Positions 20,871 to 33,400 of a DNA stretch of 64,000 nt are shown piece after piece. A program made the position numbers and the translations under genes. Below the pieces are notes generated by a model. It was not told where the DNA came from. It did not search any database and saw only the letters and a program-made list of their open reading frames with translations. The stretch covers positions 237,250-301,249 of the forward strand of contig CAXAMN010026761.1 in assembly GCA_963970005.1 (NCBI GenBank), read 5' to 3'. Every line of letters begins with the position of its first letter. The stretch's first letter is position 1. Source of the DNA: Durusdinium trenchii. Lineage: Eukaryota > Sar > Dinophyceae > Suessiales > Symbiodiniaceae.

Positions 20871-23743
20871 CGAGAGGTCCGGCATTTCACCCTGTTTTCT
20901 TCCAGTGTCTAGACGATCTGGGCTTTGAAGGATGTCTCATCCCCAAGTCAAAACGCCGTGTCTTCTACAACGCCGTCCAAAACGCCGTGAAAAACCACGG
21001 CAGCTCCTGTCGTATATGTTGCGGCCCATCTGGTCACACCCGAAGAACGGCGAACCAACCGTCTGGATCGTTGCAGCCGTCTGCATGTTCTCAAGTCTAG
21101 TCTATCAGGACCACCCAGGAGACGGGTGGTTATTGGATGGAAGATACATATACATAGTGGGGGGATCTATAAACCACCTGAATTGGCTGGTAGCTGAATG
21201 GCGTTTCATATGTCTCATCCGCTCGATCAACCGAGCCAGGTTTAAAGGACGGCTCAGGCCCGCACAAGACATCTCAGATGGACACTGCATGTCTGGAACT
21301 GCATGAGTCAGCTAGTACATGGCATCTAAAGCTGCATATACCCCTAGCTGTAGAGTAGAATATTGAACTTGAATGTCTTGCTTGATGAATTGCTGACCTA
21401 AGAGACCAGTACATCTGGATGCCTTTGGTGTAGGTCCTGTCTCCTGTACTTGTACAGCTGCTCCCATTTCGAGCACGGGTCACGTTGTACTGAAAGTTAT
21501 TTTCAAGTTGTACGGCGAACAGATTGAAGACAACTCTTGCCATGAAGAAAGCTGTTCAAGAATTGTTCGGGATTGTCCAAACTGGGCGACATGCCTCATC
21601 GTGCCTCTACTACGTATGTCCAGCCCTGAGGCCCTGGCCACATGGCAAAGGTTGACACATGGACCATATCTCATATTCAGTCTATAGACTTGTGAACTTC
21701 GGCAGATTTGGGAGATCTCTATGGTCATTGAAGAAACAGTCAATCTTCCTCTAATGATGCTTTTCTGTTAGTTTCTACATATTTTTAGATGTTCATTTCT
21801 GGGGAGGGCAAGGAGCCCTTCAACTAATTACTAAACTGAACAATAACCGATTACAACCTTTCATGAGTTCAAGAAGAACAGTTTAGGTATGTTGTAGAAG
21901 TATACCCAAGTATTCCTCACATCCATTTCCGGCTTTGACACCTCCAAATAGCTCGACGTGGCACCGGCGACACCCGCCCGGGCATGTTTACGTTTTGGTG
22001 GTCCAGAGGAAAGTATGCCCAGGGCTTCCTGCGGAGTAATTGTAAGATATTCCAGTCAAATGGATGGCCTGGGTATGAAGAATGCCCATGACTAGCTGGA
22101 GTCGACGTTGTTCGTACCTCTTGACAATGGGTACAGTCGTGGCATGTTCTAAGGTGCTTGAAGTCGGGTCCAGGTATATTTGCTTCAATGCTCTGACCCT
22201 TCTTTGGGCGACCCAAGTTCCCGGAAGATCCTGAACACTTCAGGTTGTGCCAAGATGGCCTCTCTGTCACTGGACTTCGAAAGGATCTTCGGGGAACACG
22301 TTGACTTGGATTTTCTTCAGGAACCGCGAGAAAGCACAACATATCCCCCAAGGAGGTGATTATCCCGTATATACAGCGAAATACAGCATCACCCTCCTAG
22401 AACCAGGTTCTTGCGGTATTTCTTGATGTTTCCAGCTGCTCAGCTGCTTTGCTTCTGCTTCGCTTCTGTTTCGCCTGCTTCGCAGCCTCAAACGCGACCA
22501 GACGCGACGGCGCTCGCCTCGTCGCCTCGCTCCGGCGAGACCGCGAAAGCGGTTCGTGGCGGACCCCAGTCAGACGACCATTGCTCTCTCACGTGCATGG
22601 CCCACGGAGGACGGAAAGGACGACGCAAGAGCTGTCGTCTGCGCATGAACCGGACCCCTGAGCCGTTGCGTTGGTCAAAAAAGAAGGTGTGAACCCGACT
22701 CTCCAGCTCAATTTTAGTGGGCAGTTCCCAATCCCCCCCAAAAAGGGTTTGTAGGCTGTCCACTTTGGGAATTTGTAGGAGTACAATAGGTCCAACATGA
22801 CTCTGAGCTATGCCTGGACCGTTGCAACTATACACAAATGATAGTTGCCTCTGTTAAGGACAAATTATCAATTTACGGTGTCTTTCTCAAACACCGGCAT
22901 CTTTTTTTGTTGCTCCTGTGGAAACGGTCACATTCCGGTATAACGGTATCACTTTACGGTACACAGTCAAGTGATGTCGAAGGCATCCATCTGGCTGTAT
23001 TAGAATAGGGAGATCCCCGAAAGACCCCCCTGGAAGCAGGAAAATAGACTCCAAAACGGGGTGTTCCCTATTAAAGTACAAACCCATTTGGTTCTGGATT
23101 GTCGCAAGAACTATGCTTGTTGAGGATCTTGATCGCTTTGGTCGTCGGAAGGTCGCTCTTATTGAACGCTCAGCGCACTCCGATGGTCAAGTACCAGATC
23201 AGGAAGACCTTGAGCAAGCCACGCCAAACGAATCATGCAGCAGGCTGCAAAAAATACCACGGATATCACGCATTAGATCCGCAGCAAGGGGAACACTGCA
23301 GTTTCTGGCTATCAATTGTTGTGCAGCTAGCTGCACAACCAGGGCCAAGAATCGCTTTCTTCCTGGCTAGTATGATGAGTAGGGTGGCTCTGAATGACAT
23401 TACTCTTCGATAGAATTTATTCCTAAGCACGGCCGGATGGGATATCACGGGCAATCATCCCAGCTTACAGGAGCCTCTACTGATCTTGAGGTATTGTTTT
23501 ATTGAGCCCCGAACATCCTCTGGGCCCTCCATGGCAGGGGTCGGAGCTGGGGTCCGAAACCTAACAAAACCCATCAAAACCGTTCCCATTGCTTCGGGCA
23601 CTGAGGTACATATCTGATTCTTGGGGTACAGTAGTATAAAGGGATTCTCCCCTCCAAAAGGCATGTTTTGTATTGTTTTGTGAGTCGCCGCAGTCGGTTT
23701 TGCCGGCGCCATGTGAGCGAATCACCCTATTGCAGAATGCATT
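20871..23743. other. No gene recognised
   Basis: A small hairpin ACCACCC/GGGTGGT is at 21112-21134. Minus frames at 21917-22351 and 22488-22835 are open for over 110 codons but look like translated non-coding DNA. TTGTGCAGCTAGCTGCACAA at 23318-23337 is a perfect 20-bp palindrome. Confidence 0.45.
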
Positions 23744-23845
23744 CCCCTAGGCCTCCAAGTACCTTCCGAGAAGGTGGGACTGGGGTGGGTGCCAGGAGTG
23801 TCCAAATATACCTTCTGAGGTACGACCGGGTACGACTGGAGACAG
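23744..23845 (+). repeat. Hairpin element, copy I (diverged)
   Basis: Starts CCCCTAGGCCTCCAAGTACC and holds TTCCGAGAAGGTGGGACTGG, GGGTGGGTGCCAGGAG and CCTTCTGAGGTACGACC. It has the family layout with partly broken stems, and a duplicated GGTACGAC at the right end. Confidence 0.5.
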
Positions 23846-25040
23846 TAGGTTTCATATTCAACTCCTCCGGCCTCGAAGGACAGCTTCCCCAAACGGGCCT
23901 TGTCCGCCTGGCGCGTCTCTTTGGCACTTGAAACATCGAGGTTTGGGGCAAATTCGACACGTGAAACACCGACCTTCACGGTAGGTCTCCAAACATTTCC
24001 ATGAGAAAAACATATAGGAAAACAATATGTGGTCAAAAGGTGTTCGGAGTAGGTAGCAACAACTATAGAAGTGATTCAATTCGTAGAAACGTAGAGTGGT
24101 CAATTTCTTTAATTGTAGCTCCGAGCGGCTTACTTCAAGGGAAACAAGCCCAGCTCCATGAAATGGTTCCCTCCACATCTAAAATCCGGTCTACAGGTTG
24201 TATCTAATATGATTCTGGGTTCACTGAAACTACATGTGCGAGACCACACTTCCACATCTTCCAGCAGATCGATCTATTCCAGCCAAGTAAGTTCCACACT
24301 TCCAGAGCGACCTTTTACCTGATGTTCCACAAGTACCCTAAGAATCCGGGCTCTCAAATAAGGGCTTCGACCTCCGGCACCACCCCAACGAGTTGTCGGG
24401 AGATCCGACCTCCGAGACCTGGGCTGGGCAACCTTGTGAATGACTGTAAGCACTCTTTGTCTTTCCATCCTACACTTGGGGCGAACCACTTTATTGCTGG
24501 GGGGGGGGGGGGGGGGGGGGTGATTAATCGTCAACATTAAGAGAACTTCTTGAACCCCGGGATTCCACATGATTCCGTGATTTCCCTTCCCCGGTTCGAC
24601 CATGTTCGACCATGTTCGACCCGTCGCCTCGAGCCAAAATTGTCGAAACCGAGTGGCTGGGATATCCTCCCTGGGCGGAGGACCCACGTCTCGGAGGTGC
24701 GGATCCGGCATTCCGAGGTGGCAAAATCCACAAACTCGAAGGTTTGCAGGTTTGCAGTTGGCACATATCGAAGTCACGGGGCTAGCCACAAGTTCAAACT
24801 CCACTGACATCATAATAATATATATATATAATGTATAATCTTTATTTATTTATATGATATAGAATGGTTATGAATGGTTGCCTTGCTGTAGTCTATGCGA
24901 TCATTGCTTGTGCCCTTCCAAAACGGATGATATGATCTAAAGCCGATGATCGATCATCGCGAGCGATGCATCGCCACATCGGATCCACCGCCTTTCTCCA
25001 CGTCCATCGAACGTCCCAGTCGGGGGAGGAGCCCTCTGGT
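23846..25040. other. No gene recognised; G22 homopolymer
   Basis: An uninterrupted run of 22 G lies at 24499-24520. TTCGACCATG is iterated at 24595-24617. A TA/AT tract lies at 24818-24835. A minus frame at 24274-24813 is open for 179 codons, with two CxxC pairs but no recognised fold. Confidence 0.5.
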
Positions 25041-25147
25041 GAACGTCCCTAGGTTCGTAGCGTCCTCTTGTTCCCTGTAGTAAGGCCTAATAGCGTCCTA
25101 ATAGCGTCCTTGCTCCGTTCGTAGCGATGCCAGGAGCCCTCTGGTAG
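25041..25147 (+). repeat. Dispersed TTCGTAGCG repeat, copy 2
   Basis: Contains GAACGTCCCTAGGTTCGTAG, CTCTTGTTCC, iterated TAATAGCGTCC, then TTGCTCCGTTCGTAGCG and CCAGGAGCCCTCTGGTAG. Same word order as 19970-20043, with internal expansion of TAATAGCGTCC. Confidence 0.5.
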
Positions 25148-25824
25148 AATCCCAGGTGCAGGTTGAACTGTTGTGTTTCTGCTTCAAACGTCGACTCTCG
25201 CGCACTCTGAGATCCCATCCGACTCCTAACTATCCTACTCCAATCCAAACTCTTGGTGATGTCAGTTTTTTGTCTAAACCTTGTTGGAGCCATCAAGACT
25301 ACCGAAAGTAAGATTAGACCGCATTCGTGGATCACTCACGGGAGACTCCTTAGCCCTACAAGCAGTTTGTGCAGCCAACCAGACCAGTCTCAGGTCATCT
25401 CAGGTCTCAGAGTCTCAGTCCTCCAGCCAGCCTATGGCCCGAAAAATGCCCCGGCCGGCCCGTGGTCCGAGGTCTGAACATGTCGCAATTCCACAGAACT
25501 GCCACACAATTCCGAAACTCCGCTTCTTCGATGAAGCCATTCCTGCATTCCGAAACAGACAGCACGCTGTCGACAGACAGACCTGCGAAACATGAAAACT
25601 CACAAAAACACATTAAAACAAACACGTGCATGCATCTTTTTTCATGAGTGGTCCAATCCACTCACGATATCACCGATCACTAAGCGATACTAAGCCACTA
25701 AACCTTGGGCGGAAACCTCCGGTTCCGGAGAGCACACACCCTACTTGCCCAAGTTACTGAACAGGGCAGCCAATCTGAAATGGCTTGCCCCTGGGATTCC
25801 AACAGCCATTGTTTGAATGGTTTT

Positions 25825-25880
25825 TGCCGAACAACCATTGTTTATAAGGGTTCTAGACTACAAAACCAGGTCAACCATTT
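25825..25880 (+). repeat. AAACCAGGTCAACC repeat, copy 2
   Basis: Reads GCCGAACAACCATTG, TTTATAAGGGTTCTAG, then CTACAAAACCAGGTCAACCA. This is the clearest copy of the family. Confidence 0.65.
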
Positions 25881-27937
25881 TACTACAATAATTGAATGCG
25901 CTAGAGTTGCTCCTCCACTTGAATGTTCATCTAGGGCCAAAGCGGCAAAACCGAGAACATATGGGACACATGCTGTGACTCGGGATGGCCAGTGCAGCCA
26001 AGAATGCTGTGACTCGGTATGACCCGGTCTGGGATCTAAAGGTTTGCAAATGAACCCCTGTCCCACCAGGTGTCCCAGTACATGTGATTTCATGAGCCCT
26101 GTAGCTCAGCAAGGATGTCATCAAAATATCGAAACTGCCCATAGGTAGTAGACAAATATAAACGCACATGTTCGGGGTTAGTCAGATAGTCCACCTGGCT
26201 GTGTTTTCAAAACCTCGTCAAACTGGTCGAAAAATGTCTTTTCCTCCAAGACGGTTCCGCTTCGAAGATTGAATATAATATAGTGGTTTCAGAGTAAATG
26301 GCGCAGAACCCAAGATGTCCTAGACAGCCTGTCCAAACCACTGTTACTTGGGGGTTGTGCCATCCTTCTACTCTCAGTCCGCTATGATCAGAAACACCTC
26401 CCCGGGTGGAAGAAAGTCAGCCTAACCCTACAAGTCAGTTTGACCTCATTGTACTGGAGTTGGCCATACAAAAAGCATGTTTAAGGACAAAAAACACGGG
26501 TTTTACTGGGTCAGACTGGACTTGCAGGGTCATTAATCTAGATTGAACATCCAGCACCACTCAGATCAGCTTTGTGTCCTTCAACCGAACCCCCTTTTGA
26601 TCCCGTGGTGTTTACAATCCAACCATCCGTCTCCTTGTTGTATTAGCTCAAACAGGTCTAGACATCACAAAACAATACTGCATGCATATGCATATGCATA
26701 TGCATATATATATATAGATGATTACATATGGATGAAGTATACTATATATTATATGTACTGTTTCCGCCCGGGTGGCAAATCGGTCCTATTGCTGTCGCTA
26801 TTGAGGAAGGTCTTGTAGCATCTCTCCACCTGCCATTCAGCACGGCCGCCCACGGCGCGTTTTCGGTCCAATGATGTCAGGGAAGCCCCGGTTCGGAACA
26901 CCCACTACGTATGGCTGTTGGACGCGAAAAGAACATAACAACACCTGGGATCTGGGGGGTTCTATAAACCACTTGGAACTTGGGTTGGTGTTTGCGTACC
27001 TGTGTTGAAGCTGGATGCCGTCGTGAACACATGCATGAATCCGCCGGAGAATCACTCTCAAGAACACCCATCACCATGTCTTGGGAAACACATCGGGGCA
27101 GTCAATTTGGTACATCGTCGGACATGAACACTTTTCTCGGCCTTATCTATCAAAAAAACAATACAAATAGTGCATGGACAGGTTTTGTAGTTCAGTTCAG
27201 TGTATATAGTTGAGTTTGTAGCTTGCGGTTTTGCTTTGGATTGGCAGCCAGATCCTTCAATGCTTTACGATGGTTTACTCGGTCCTGTTCAGGCTCATGA
27301 ATCTCTTCTCAGAAACCTCCTGGTAACTTGGAAGCCAACTAAGCGGCAAAGCCAGGCAAATCCATAGCAGTGGCAAAGCCATCTGTCGAAGTTCATCGAT
27401 GGTGACTGGCCAAAAACGTGGCAAGACCGTAGCGCCGCTGGTCTGCGCGTTCTTTTCTTGAAAGTCACGGACAAGCAAAGATGTGGCAACGCCACTCTGC
27501 TGCAAGATGTCTTTGCGAGACTTTGCTGGGACTTTGACAATCAAGTCTTCCCAACACGATAGCTTTTTGCTGTTGAGCACCTTGAGCAGTCTGCGGCCCA
27601 CTGCCATCCAATGCTGACTGCTGCATCCTCGTTCCGGGTCTCCTCCGGCTCCGATGCTGCTCTGCCTCAATCTCTTCTTCAAACGAAGAATCCTCCCAGG
27701 CAGCCTGGCCTGGCAAAAACGACCCCTAAAGACTCCCAAACCACCTGTAGGCATCTCTCTTCAGATCCTCCCTGTAGAAGAATAGATCTGGAGAACAAAG
27801 AAAAATTCCCCTGCTTTGATGAGTGGAAATTTCCAAATAGCTCCAACTTCCTTTGGTTGCTGTGTTTCTTCTTCTCTGTTTTTCGTGGGCAGGGAGCGAC
27901 CTCGCATCACCCTCTTTTTTGGACCTCTTTAACCCGC
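25881..27937. other. Mostly non-coding; one open minus frame
   Basis: An ATGCAT microsatellite lies at 26683-26720. A 159-codon minus frame at 27275-27754 (ELRQMALPLLWICLALPLSW near its end) could be coding, but a second minus frame over the same bases is equally open, so I do not call it. Confidence 0.4.
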
Positions 27938-28019
27938 CGAACACTTCGACCATCATGGTGGACCACGCCTGATCCAATGGGAGGTTGAACTTCCGAGCCA
28001 GTTCTCTCATGTAACGCTC
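27938..28019 (-). CDS. Possible exon of an EF-hand-type gene
   Basis: The minus strand reads ERYMRELARKFNLPLDQAWS followed by TMMVEVF, then TTCG|GCGGG, a possible GC splice donor. The upstream edge follows TTTCCGGAG, a plausible acceptor. RELARKF-x-LPLD text is, as I recall, typical of helices just ahead of EF-hand loops in dinoflagellate calcium-binding proteins, and a donor after F-G/D would continue into a DxDxDG loop. The loop itself was not located. Codon third positions are mixed but largely C/G. It lies downstream, on the same strand, of two clear EF-hand exons (30388-30494 and 33509-33589), so one gene is possible. Confidence 0.35.
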
Positions 28020-28364
28020 CTCTCCGGAAACCCGCGGGTGACCGGCCGGCGGGTGAGCTTTTGGTGAGAACATGTGGTGAGCACAGGTGGAATCGGCATG
28101 ACCCAGAGTGGCCCAGCATCGCGATCATTGTGAACTTCAGGGATTCAAGCCAGGGGAGTTACGATCAAAATCATGTCACATATTGCTGGATGGGGACATG
28201 ACATGGAAATGCAAGCCAAGAGTAAACTGGTGTGTTGCTTTTGCTGTGAAACAAGAACAACAAATTCATACCATTTCCCACTTGAAGAGAAAAAAAACCC
28301 TCTGGATCCCCTTCCAGAAGCAGTTAAACATACAACATACTATATAATAAACAACTTCATGTCG

Positions 28365-28550
28365 TTCATGCGTCCTTGCCTGGATGATCTGAAGCTAGAA
28401 CCCTCATCTGCCAAGCTGATCTTCTTGCCCAGCTCCATCTTCTGTCTCTCCCATCTCTTCCCGAGATCTCCAAACAAACACTATTTGGGATCTTCGGTCT
28501 CCTTGGGATCAGCAACCACCAACTCTTCGGTGAACAGATGTTCCGTCGAC
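28365..28550 (-). pseudogene. Possible decayed coding stretch
   Basis: One minus frame reads FTEELVVADPKETEDPK, then a TAG, then LFGDLGKRWERQKMELGKK and a short tail to a stop near 28345. The two parts are in the same frame, separated by a single stop. The text is charged and protein-like but matches nothing I know. It could be two exons or a pseudogene piece. Confidence 0.25.
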
Positions 28551-28776
28551 CTCGGTCATTCGGTGTTTTTCGGTCCCAACCGGATGGAGGTCTTCGGCCA
28601 TGGAGGTCAGGCCCAACACCTGCCATGTCCAGTTGAGTGGAGAAAATCAAAGGGCCACAGGATGCTACAGGTACCTATTGGGGATGTTCATGGTCGGTCC
28701 TCCTTCTCCTTGACAGGCTAAAGGAACCACGTGGGGCCGACGCACACCATAGATTTTATCCAATCCCAAACCACTG

Positions 28777-28910
28777 TGGTGTATTTAACATATTCGAATA
28801 TTTGATTTGAACAACCTATTGGTTTTGTAGCTGTGGACCCAAACTGGATTTCATAGAAACTTCCGCACTCCATACATGTTGTTGGTTTGTTGTTGTTTAG
28901 GTTGGTTGGG
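28777..28910 (+). repeat. Left terminal inverted repeat
   Basis: About 134 bp from TGGTGTATTTAAC to GGTTGGTTGGG. It matches the right terminus with scattered substitutions and small indels, so the two arms have diverged since insertion. Confidence 0.7.
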
Positions 28911-28973
28911 GTGGGGCAGCGCTTGCTTGATCGGCGAGGCTGCCAAGTTCAAGTGGGCTAGGGAAACAACATC

Positions 28974-29133
28974 GTTACAGCATTCACTAACGTTCGCGGT
29001 AGCAAATTTGCACTCCTTACAACAGTCTAGGGCGTTAGCGAATGAGTTGTTACAACATTCACTAACGCATACTAACGCTAGCGATAGCGAATTTGCACTC
29101 CTTACAACAGTCCAGGGCGTTAGCGAATGAGTT
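28974..29133 (+). repeat. Internal tandem duplication of the TIR element
   Basis: Two units of about 76 and 84 bp, each with TTACA(A/G)CATTCACTAACG, AATTTGCACTCCTTACAAC and AGGGCGTTAGCGAATGAGTT. Further copies of CACTAACGCTAGCGA occur alone at 29274-29289 and 29407-29421. Confidence 0.75.
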
Positions 29134-29933
29134 GTGGAACCCTGTCACCATCTAAAAATGAAAGGAGGCTGCAGTCGTGAGTCTCAGAACCTCTAAAAGA
29201 ATATTAGTGACAAGCCGCTTTCAAGATATTTAGTGCTGTAAGGGCTTGAGATTTCCTCAACCTCTTGAACCATTCACTAACGCTAGCGAATTGTGTAGTA
29301 AACTTAGGATTCCTCAGGATCACTCAAAAAGTTATGTTTTCCGCAAAAGTTTTCTTACAGCAAATCTTTTAGGCTGCTCCAGAGAGTTCAAAAGCTTGTT
29401 CCAAGTGTCACTAACGCTAGCGATCATTTTAAGAGCTTGAGATGTTCTCAAGTCACTACAACACTAAATATCTTAACTGCGCATGAGCGAACGGCCATAT
29501 TTATTCTATCTAAAATGTTATCGCCTTTGGTTCTTCCCCGCAACATTTTCCAGTGTTTCCGATAAAATCCACAAGCATATGACAGTGTTGTATATCGCCC
29601 ATGCAGGTTTCATGGCCCTAGGACCTCCGATGTGATACTTTCATCAACGACCTTTTTGGTTGCTCACATCCTTTGCAATATTTTTTGAACCCCATTTCAG
29701 ATCAGTTCTTGACAGATCACTATGCTAGATCATTTGCTCCCTCACATTTTTCAATTTAGCAGTGTGAAACTAAGCCATGGAAGCCAAGAAAATCTTGTTG
29801 CCCATTGTACACAGAGGGTTGCTAGAAGGATTTTCAACCAACCATCAAAACAAAGCGATCGACTTTCTGCTTTAAAATCCCACAAAGTGTGGATCCGAAT
29901 CTAATTGACTCAGCTCATCAAGCATCAAGTCAA

Positions 29934-30072
29934 CCCAACCAACCAACCTAAACCAACAACAAACTAACAACATGTATGGAGTGCAGAGGTTTCTATGAAA
30001 TCCAGTTTGGGCTCACAGCTACAAAACCAATATTTGTTTCAAATCAAATATTCAAATATGTTAAATACACCA
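29934..30072 (-). repeat. Right terminal inverted repeat
   Basis: About 139 bp ending TTAAATACACCA on the plus strand. Its inner edge has an expanded CAACCAACCAACC tract relative to the left arm. Confidence 0.7.
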
Positions 30073-30387
30073 TAGACCATCAGTGGAACAGTTATTATAT
30101 ACCAGTCCCATGACTGGTCCGGGAATCCTCATTTGGACCGTGAACATTTACTCAAAAAAAGGTGCCCGGAGCCAAACCTGCGACACAATTGTGCGTCGGT
30201 CCAATTGAGCGGCTGCTCCTCACGAAACATTTGCAGACCAACAAAACATATCATGTCACATACCAAACAAATGGAACGTGATTTTAGGATCCCTGTCACT
30301 TGTTGTGTGAGTTTCGACCGTCCTTGGGGACATCATCCAGCCTGGGATGCCCCAGGATGGGTCCGAATCTTCCACGGGGACCCACAC

Positions 30388-30494
30388 CGTCAAACCATCG
30401 AGAGTCAAGACACCAAAGCAAAAACTCTTCGAAATTGATTTCAGCGTCGTTGTCTTTGTCGGCCTGACAAACAACTTCGGCGCACATGATGTCA
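30388..30494 (-). CDS. Exon encoding an EF-hand (calcium-binding)
   Basis: The minus strand reads DIMCAEVVCQADKDNDAEI then NFEEFLLWCLDSRWFD. The loop D-K-D-N-D-A-E-I-N-F-E-E (30460-30425) has acidic or polar ligands at positions 1, 3, 5, 9 and a Glu at 12, with Ile at 8, as in functional EF-hands. Position 6 is Ala instead of the usual Gly. Hydrophobic flanks (E helix VVCQA, F helix EFLLWCL) are in the right phase. GTGCAG precedes it as a possible acceptor, and GACG|GTGTGG follows as a possible donor. The rest of the protein is not assembled. Calmodulin-like and calcium-dependent kinase families are both possible. Confidence 0.6.
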
Positions 30495-33400
30495 CTGCAC
30501 TGGGTCAGGCCATGAAAATCATGGCCCAAGTCCAAAGTTCGTTTCCCGCCCCATTAGCGGCTCCTGGTGCGTGGACCATCTCTGTGCCGCACAATGCCCG
30601 CTCTCTGAGGTCTAGACAGGGTAGCAAACAGACGTTAACTGTGGACTTCGTCATCTTTGATACACACCCAAGTGGTATCATCACCCATTGCTTAGGCTTA
30701 GGTCACCTGTTGCTTAGAGCGCCTCCAGACCTGGGGTTCGGCACGTCGGCTCGCCATGTCCAAATGCAAGCCTCCGAAGGCCTTGAGAACTGGGTGGCAC
30801 CCCCCGGCAGGAAGAAAGCCCCAGCGGGAGTCAGTTGAAAAGTATTGTTATAAAGCAATATGTCAGCCCAAGCGTCTCCAACAAGGACTGGGCTCTTCAA
30901 TTAAGCCACCTGAGAGCAGTATAGTAAACGCCAAAGCCGACAAGCCTGAAGTTTCAACAAGTCCATGAGCTTGCACAAAGGTGCAGAATAGCAAGCGCCG
31001 CGACTCAATCTTCAACTCCACGGGAAACGGGTTCGGACGAAGCAGCCCAAAAACGACATGCCTGACAACAACATCACTTATATATATATATATAGGTCGA
31101 TTGTTGCAGGCAGTAGGACAGACCCAAAACATCACATTGAAGAAGCCAAGTCCCGGCTCTATTTCAACTATCAGGGCCACACAACAACAAACGAAGCCTC
31201 GGCAAAGCCCCGCTTTGCTGCAACAAGTGCTTGGCGCGTGGGCTGAACAGAACCCGGCAATCTGCCTATGTTTTTCGCGCGCAGAAGTTCGTCTGACTTG
31301 AAGTTATCACTTGCAGCAAGCGTGTCCAATCTTCACGCCTTCACGTGTGGCAACTTTGCTGTCGCGTCGGAGATCGAAATGCTCAGCCACGGAGTCATGA
31401 CGTCAATCCGGACATAGACTTTGTCAGCTCGACTCCAAGCAAAGTGGCAGGATTTGGGTATCTGTGAAAGATGTTGATTGGGGCCTGGTCATACCATCCA
31501 AACGAACATGACCACCCTTCGAGGAACAACACCTCTGGCGTCCAAAAAACCCTGGAGATATCTGGAGCCCAAAAGGCCTCTGTAATCCTATAATATCCTA
31601 TATACTAAGAAGTTCTCTACCAGCACCACCCAGGTCGGATGAGTGCAACATGCTTGGAGTCTGTAAAGTCTGTAAACCACCACCACCCAGAGTGAATCCC
31701 TTAAAGTGGTCCTGGGTGAATCTCTTGGGGTGGTCCTGAGTGAATCCCTTGGGGTGGTCCTGGTAGATCCCTTGGGGTGGTCCAGAGTGAATCCCTTGGG
31801 GTGGTCCTGGTAGATGTTTGCTATTTTCCCGAATGCGTAACGAAGGGTTCTCGTTTAACTCTGGGGGTCTGGGGGTAGGGTCTTGTTCGGGACGCGTTGT
31901 CTCAGCGTTCGCAACCGTTCTATGAATGTTCCACAGCGGACCGCAAAACTGATGCTCAGCAGGACTCAGCAGCTTCTTGAAGACCTACACTAGCTGCGAG
32001 TCTACGACAAGTCTGAAAACGCATACCCTCCTCCCCTGGTGTAACGTTTTGGAACGACGGTCATTCTTTTCCAACATGGAGCGCCAATGGGCTACCCGTC
32101 GGTTCGCATACTAGAAATCACTTGGTCTTGAAGGTAGTTTGTTCTTCCATGTTCCACGTCTACATGTAATTTATGAACATGAAATGACGTATATACAGTA
32201 AACTTCTTTGTTGCATTAACATGATCATTCTTCAGTATACCACACTCCGAACGCACTGTGTTGAAGGCGGACCAGGTCCTTGAGATGTCTTGACATCTCA
32301 AGACGGACGTGGCGTTGCTCGGATCAAGACGTTAGATATGAAGTTGTCTTATCCTCTTCGCATCAGCTCTTTCCATGGATGTTCATCATATGTGTGCTTA
32401 TCAAGATGGGAACTATTCTCATGAAGGCGTCGTCGTCATCCTCATCCTCAAGCCTCGTATACCACCTCCTGTTCCCGTTGCCTCAAGTTCTCACATCCCT
32501 CTCTGTCGAAACGCTACCCGCCTTGCTCCAGTTCAAATGTAGCAAGTGCATCGGTGTGGCTTCATCTGCCTTGATACTGCAGCGGTCCCGGATCGCCTGC
32601 CGGGTCCATGGCAACGCGAGACGTTCCCGGTTGGGCTTCAGCTGGGGACATGAGGGGTCGGGAACAACAAGCATGGTCCATTTGGCCAAAGGGGGTATAA
32701 TCTCTGTGGGCCAATGGGTCCAATTGGACCATGAAAACAAGGATCCATTTGGGACCATTGGGGGGGTTCGCTTTGGGCGGATGCGACTTAGGGCGCTCGG
32801 ACCGGTGGTGTTTCGGTGGACCGGTGCGTCCACCACTCTGTTGGGTCCTCGGATTTCGCTGGCTCGGTTGAGTCCTGCGGTCTAACGCAGGCAAGCGGAT
32901 GTGTTCTCCACGGTAGAACCGGTGATTCCTTCAGGAAGTGATATGGGATCGAAACGAATGTCTTCCAAAAAATGCCTGATGATGGCACATCCGGCCGGAC
33001 TCTATAGTCCTAGTTGGTGGACTTGCAAGTCTCAAACATCGACAACATAGTATGACTTGCAAAACAGAAATCACCCTCTTTAAAGGGGAATGCAGCATGG
33101 CATGCATGAAACAAAACACATATATATATATATACTTGTGCTGCATGCTTTGGTGATGCTAACCGTCAAGTCCTACGGTCCAAGCAAGAAGTTCCTGTCT
33201 TTGCTTTGGCTCCTGCGCCTTGCTTGGGATTTGTACCTGGAAACCCGGTCCCAAGCAGAAACAATGGAATGTGTCCCCAAAAGGCCACTTCCTATGTACT
33301 ACGTAAAGCATCTCAATTGCCATATTGGAACAACCATTTGTTTCTTGTTTGGGTTTCCAGGTCAGGAAAAAGGTGCGTTGGTGCGTTGGTGTCTTCCAAC

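Larger units (their letters stand above)
28777..30072. mobile_element. ~1.3-kb element with long terminal inverted repeats
   Basis: The left terminus (28777-28910) and right terminus (29934-30072) are inverted copies sharing GGTGTATTTAACATATT, GAATATTTGATTTGAA, TTGGTTTTGTAGCTGTG, CAAACTGGATTTCATAGAAA and GCACTCCATACATGTTGTT. The middle has no transposase-like frame. It carries a tandem duplication and repeated CACTAACGCTAGCGA motifs. This fits a non-autonomous DNA transposon. CCACTG occurs just outside both ends in inverted orientation, with an extra 8 bases on the right, so the exact edge is uncertain and no target-site duplication is clear. Confidence 0.7.

Noticed and set aside
24630-24650. 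GAGCCAAAATT resembling part of an inverted dinoflagellate spliced leader
   Set aside because: Only a few bases agree and the conserved CCGTAGCC part is absent.
24274-24813. 179-codon minus frame with CANC and CGFC pairs
   Set aside because: Spacing fits no zinc-finger family I know, and both other minus frames over the region are also open.
32280-32885. 201-codon plus frame
   Set aside because: Contains a translated CGT/CCT repeat (poly-Ser) and competes with long minus frames; no domain.
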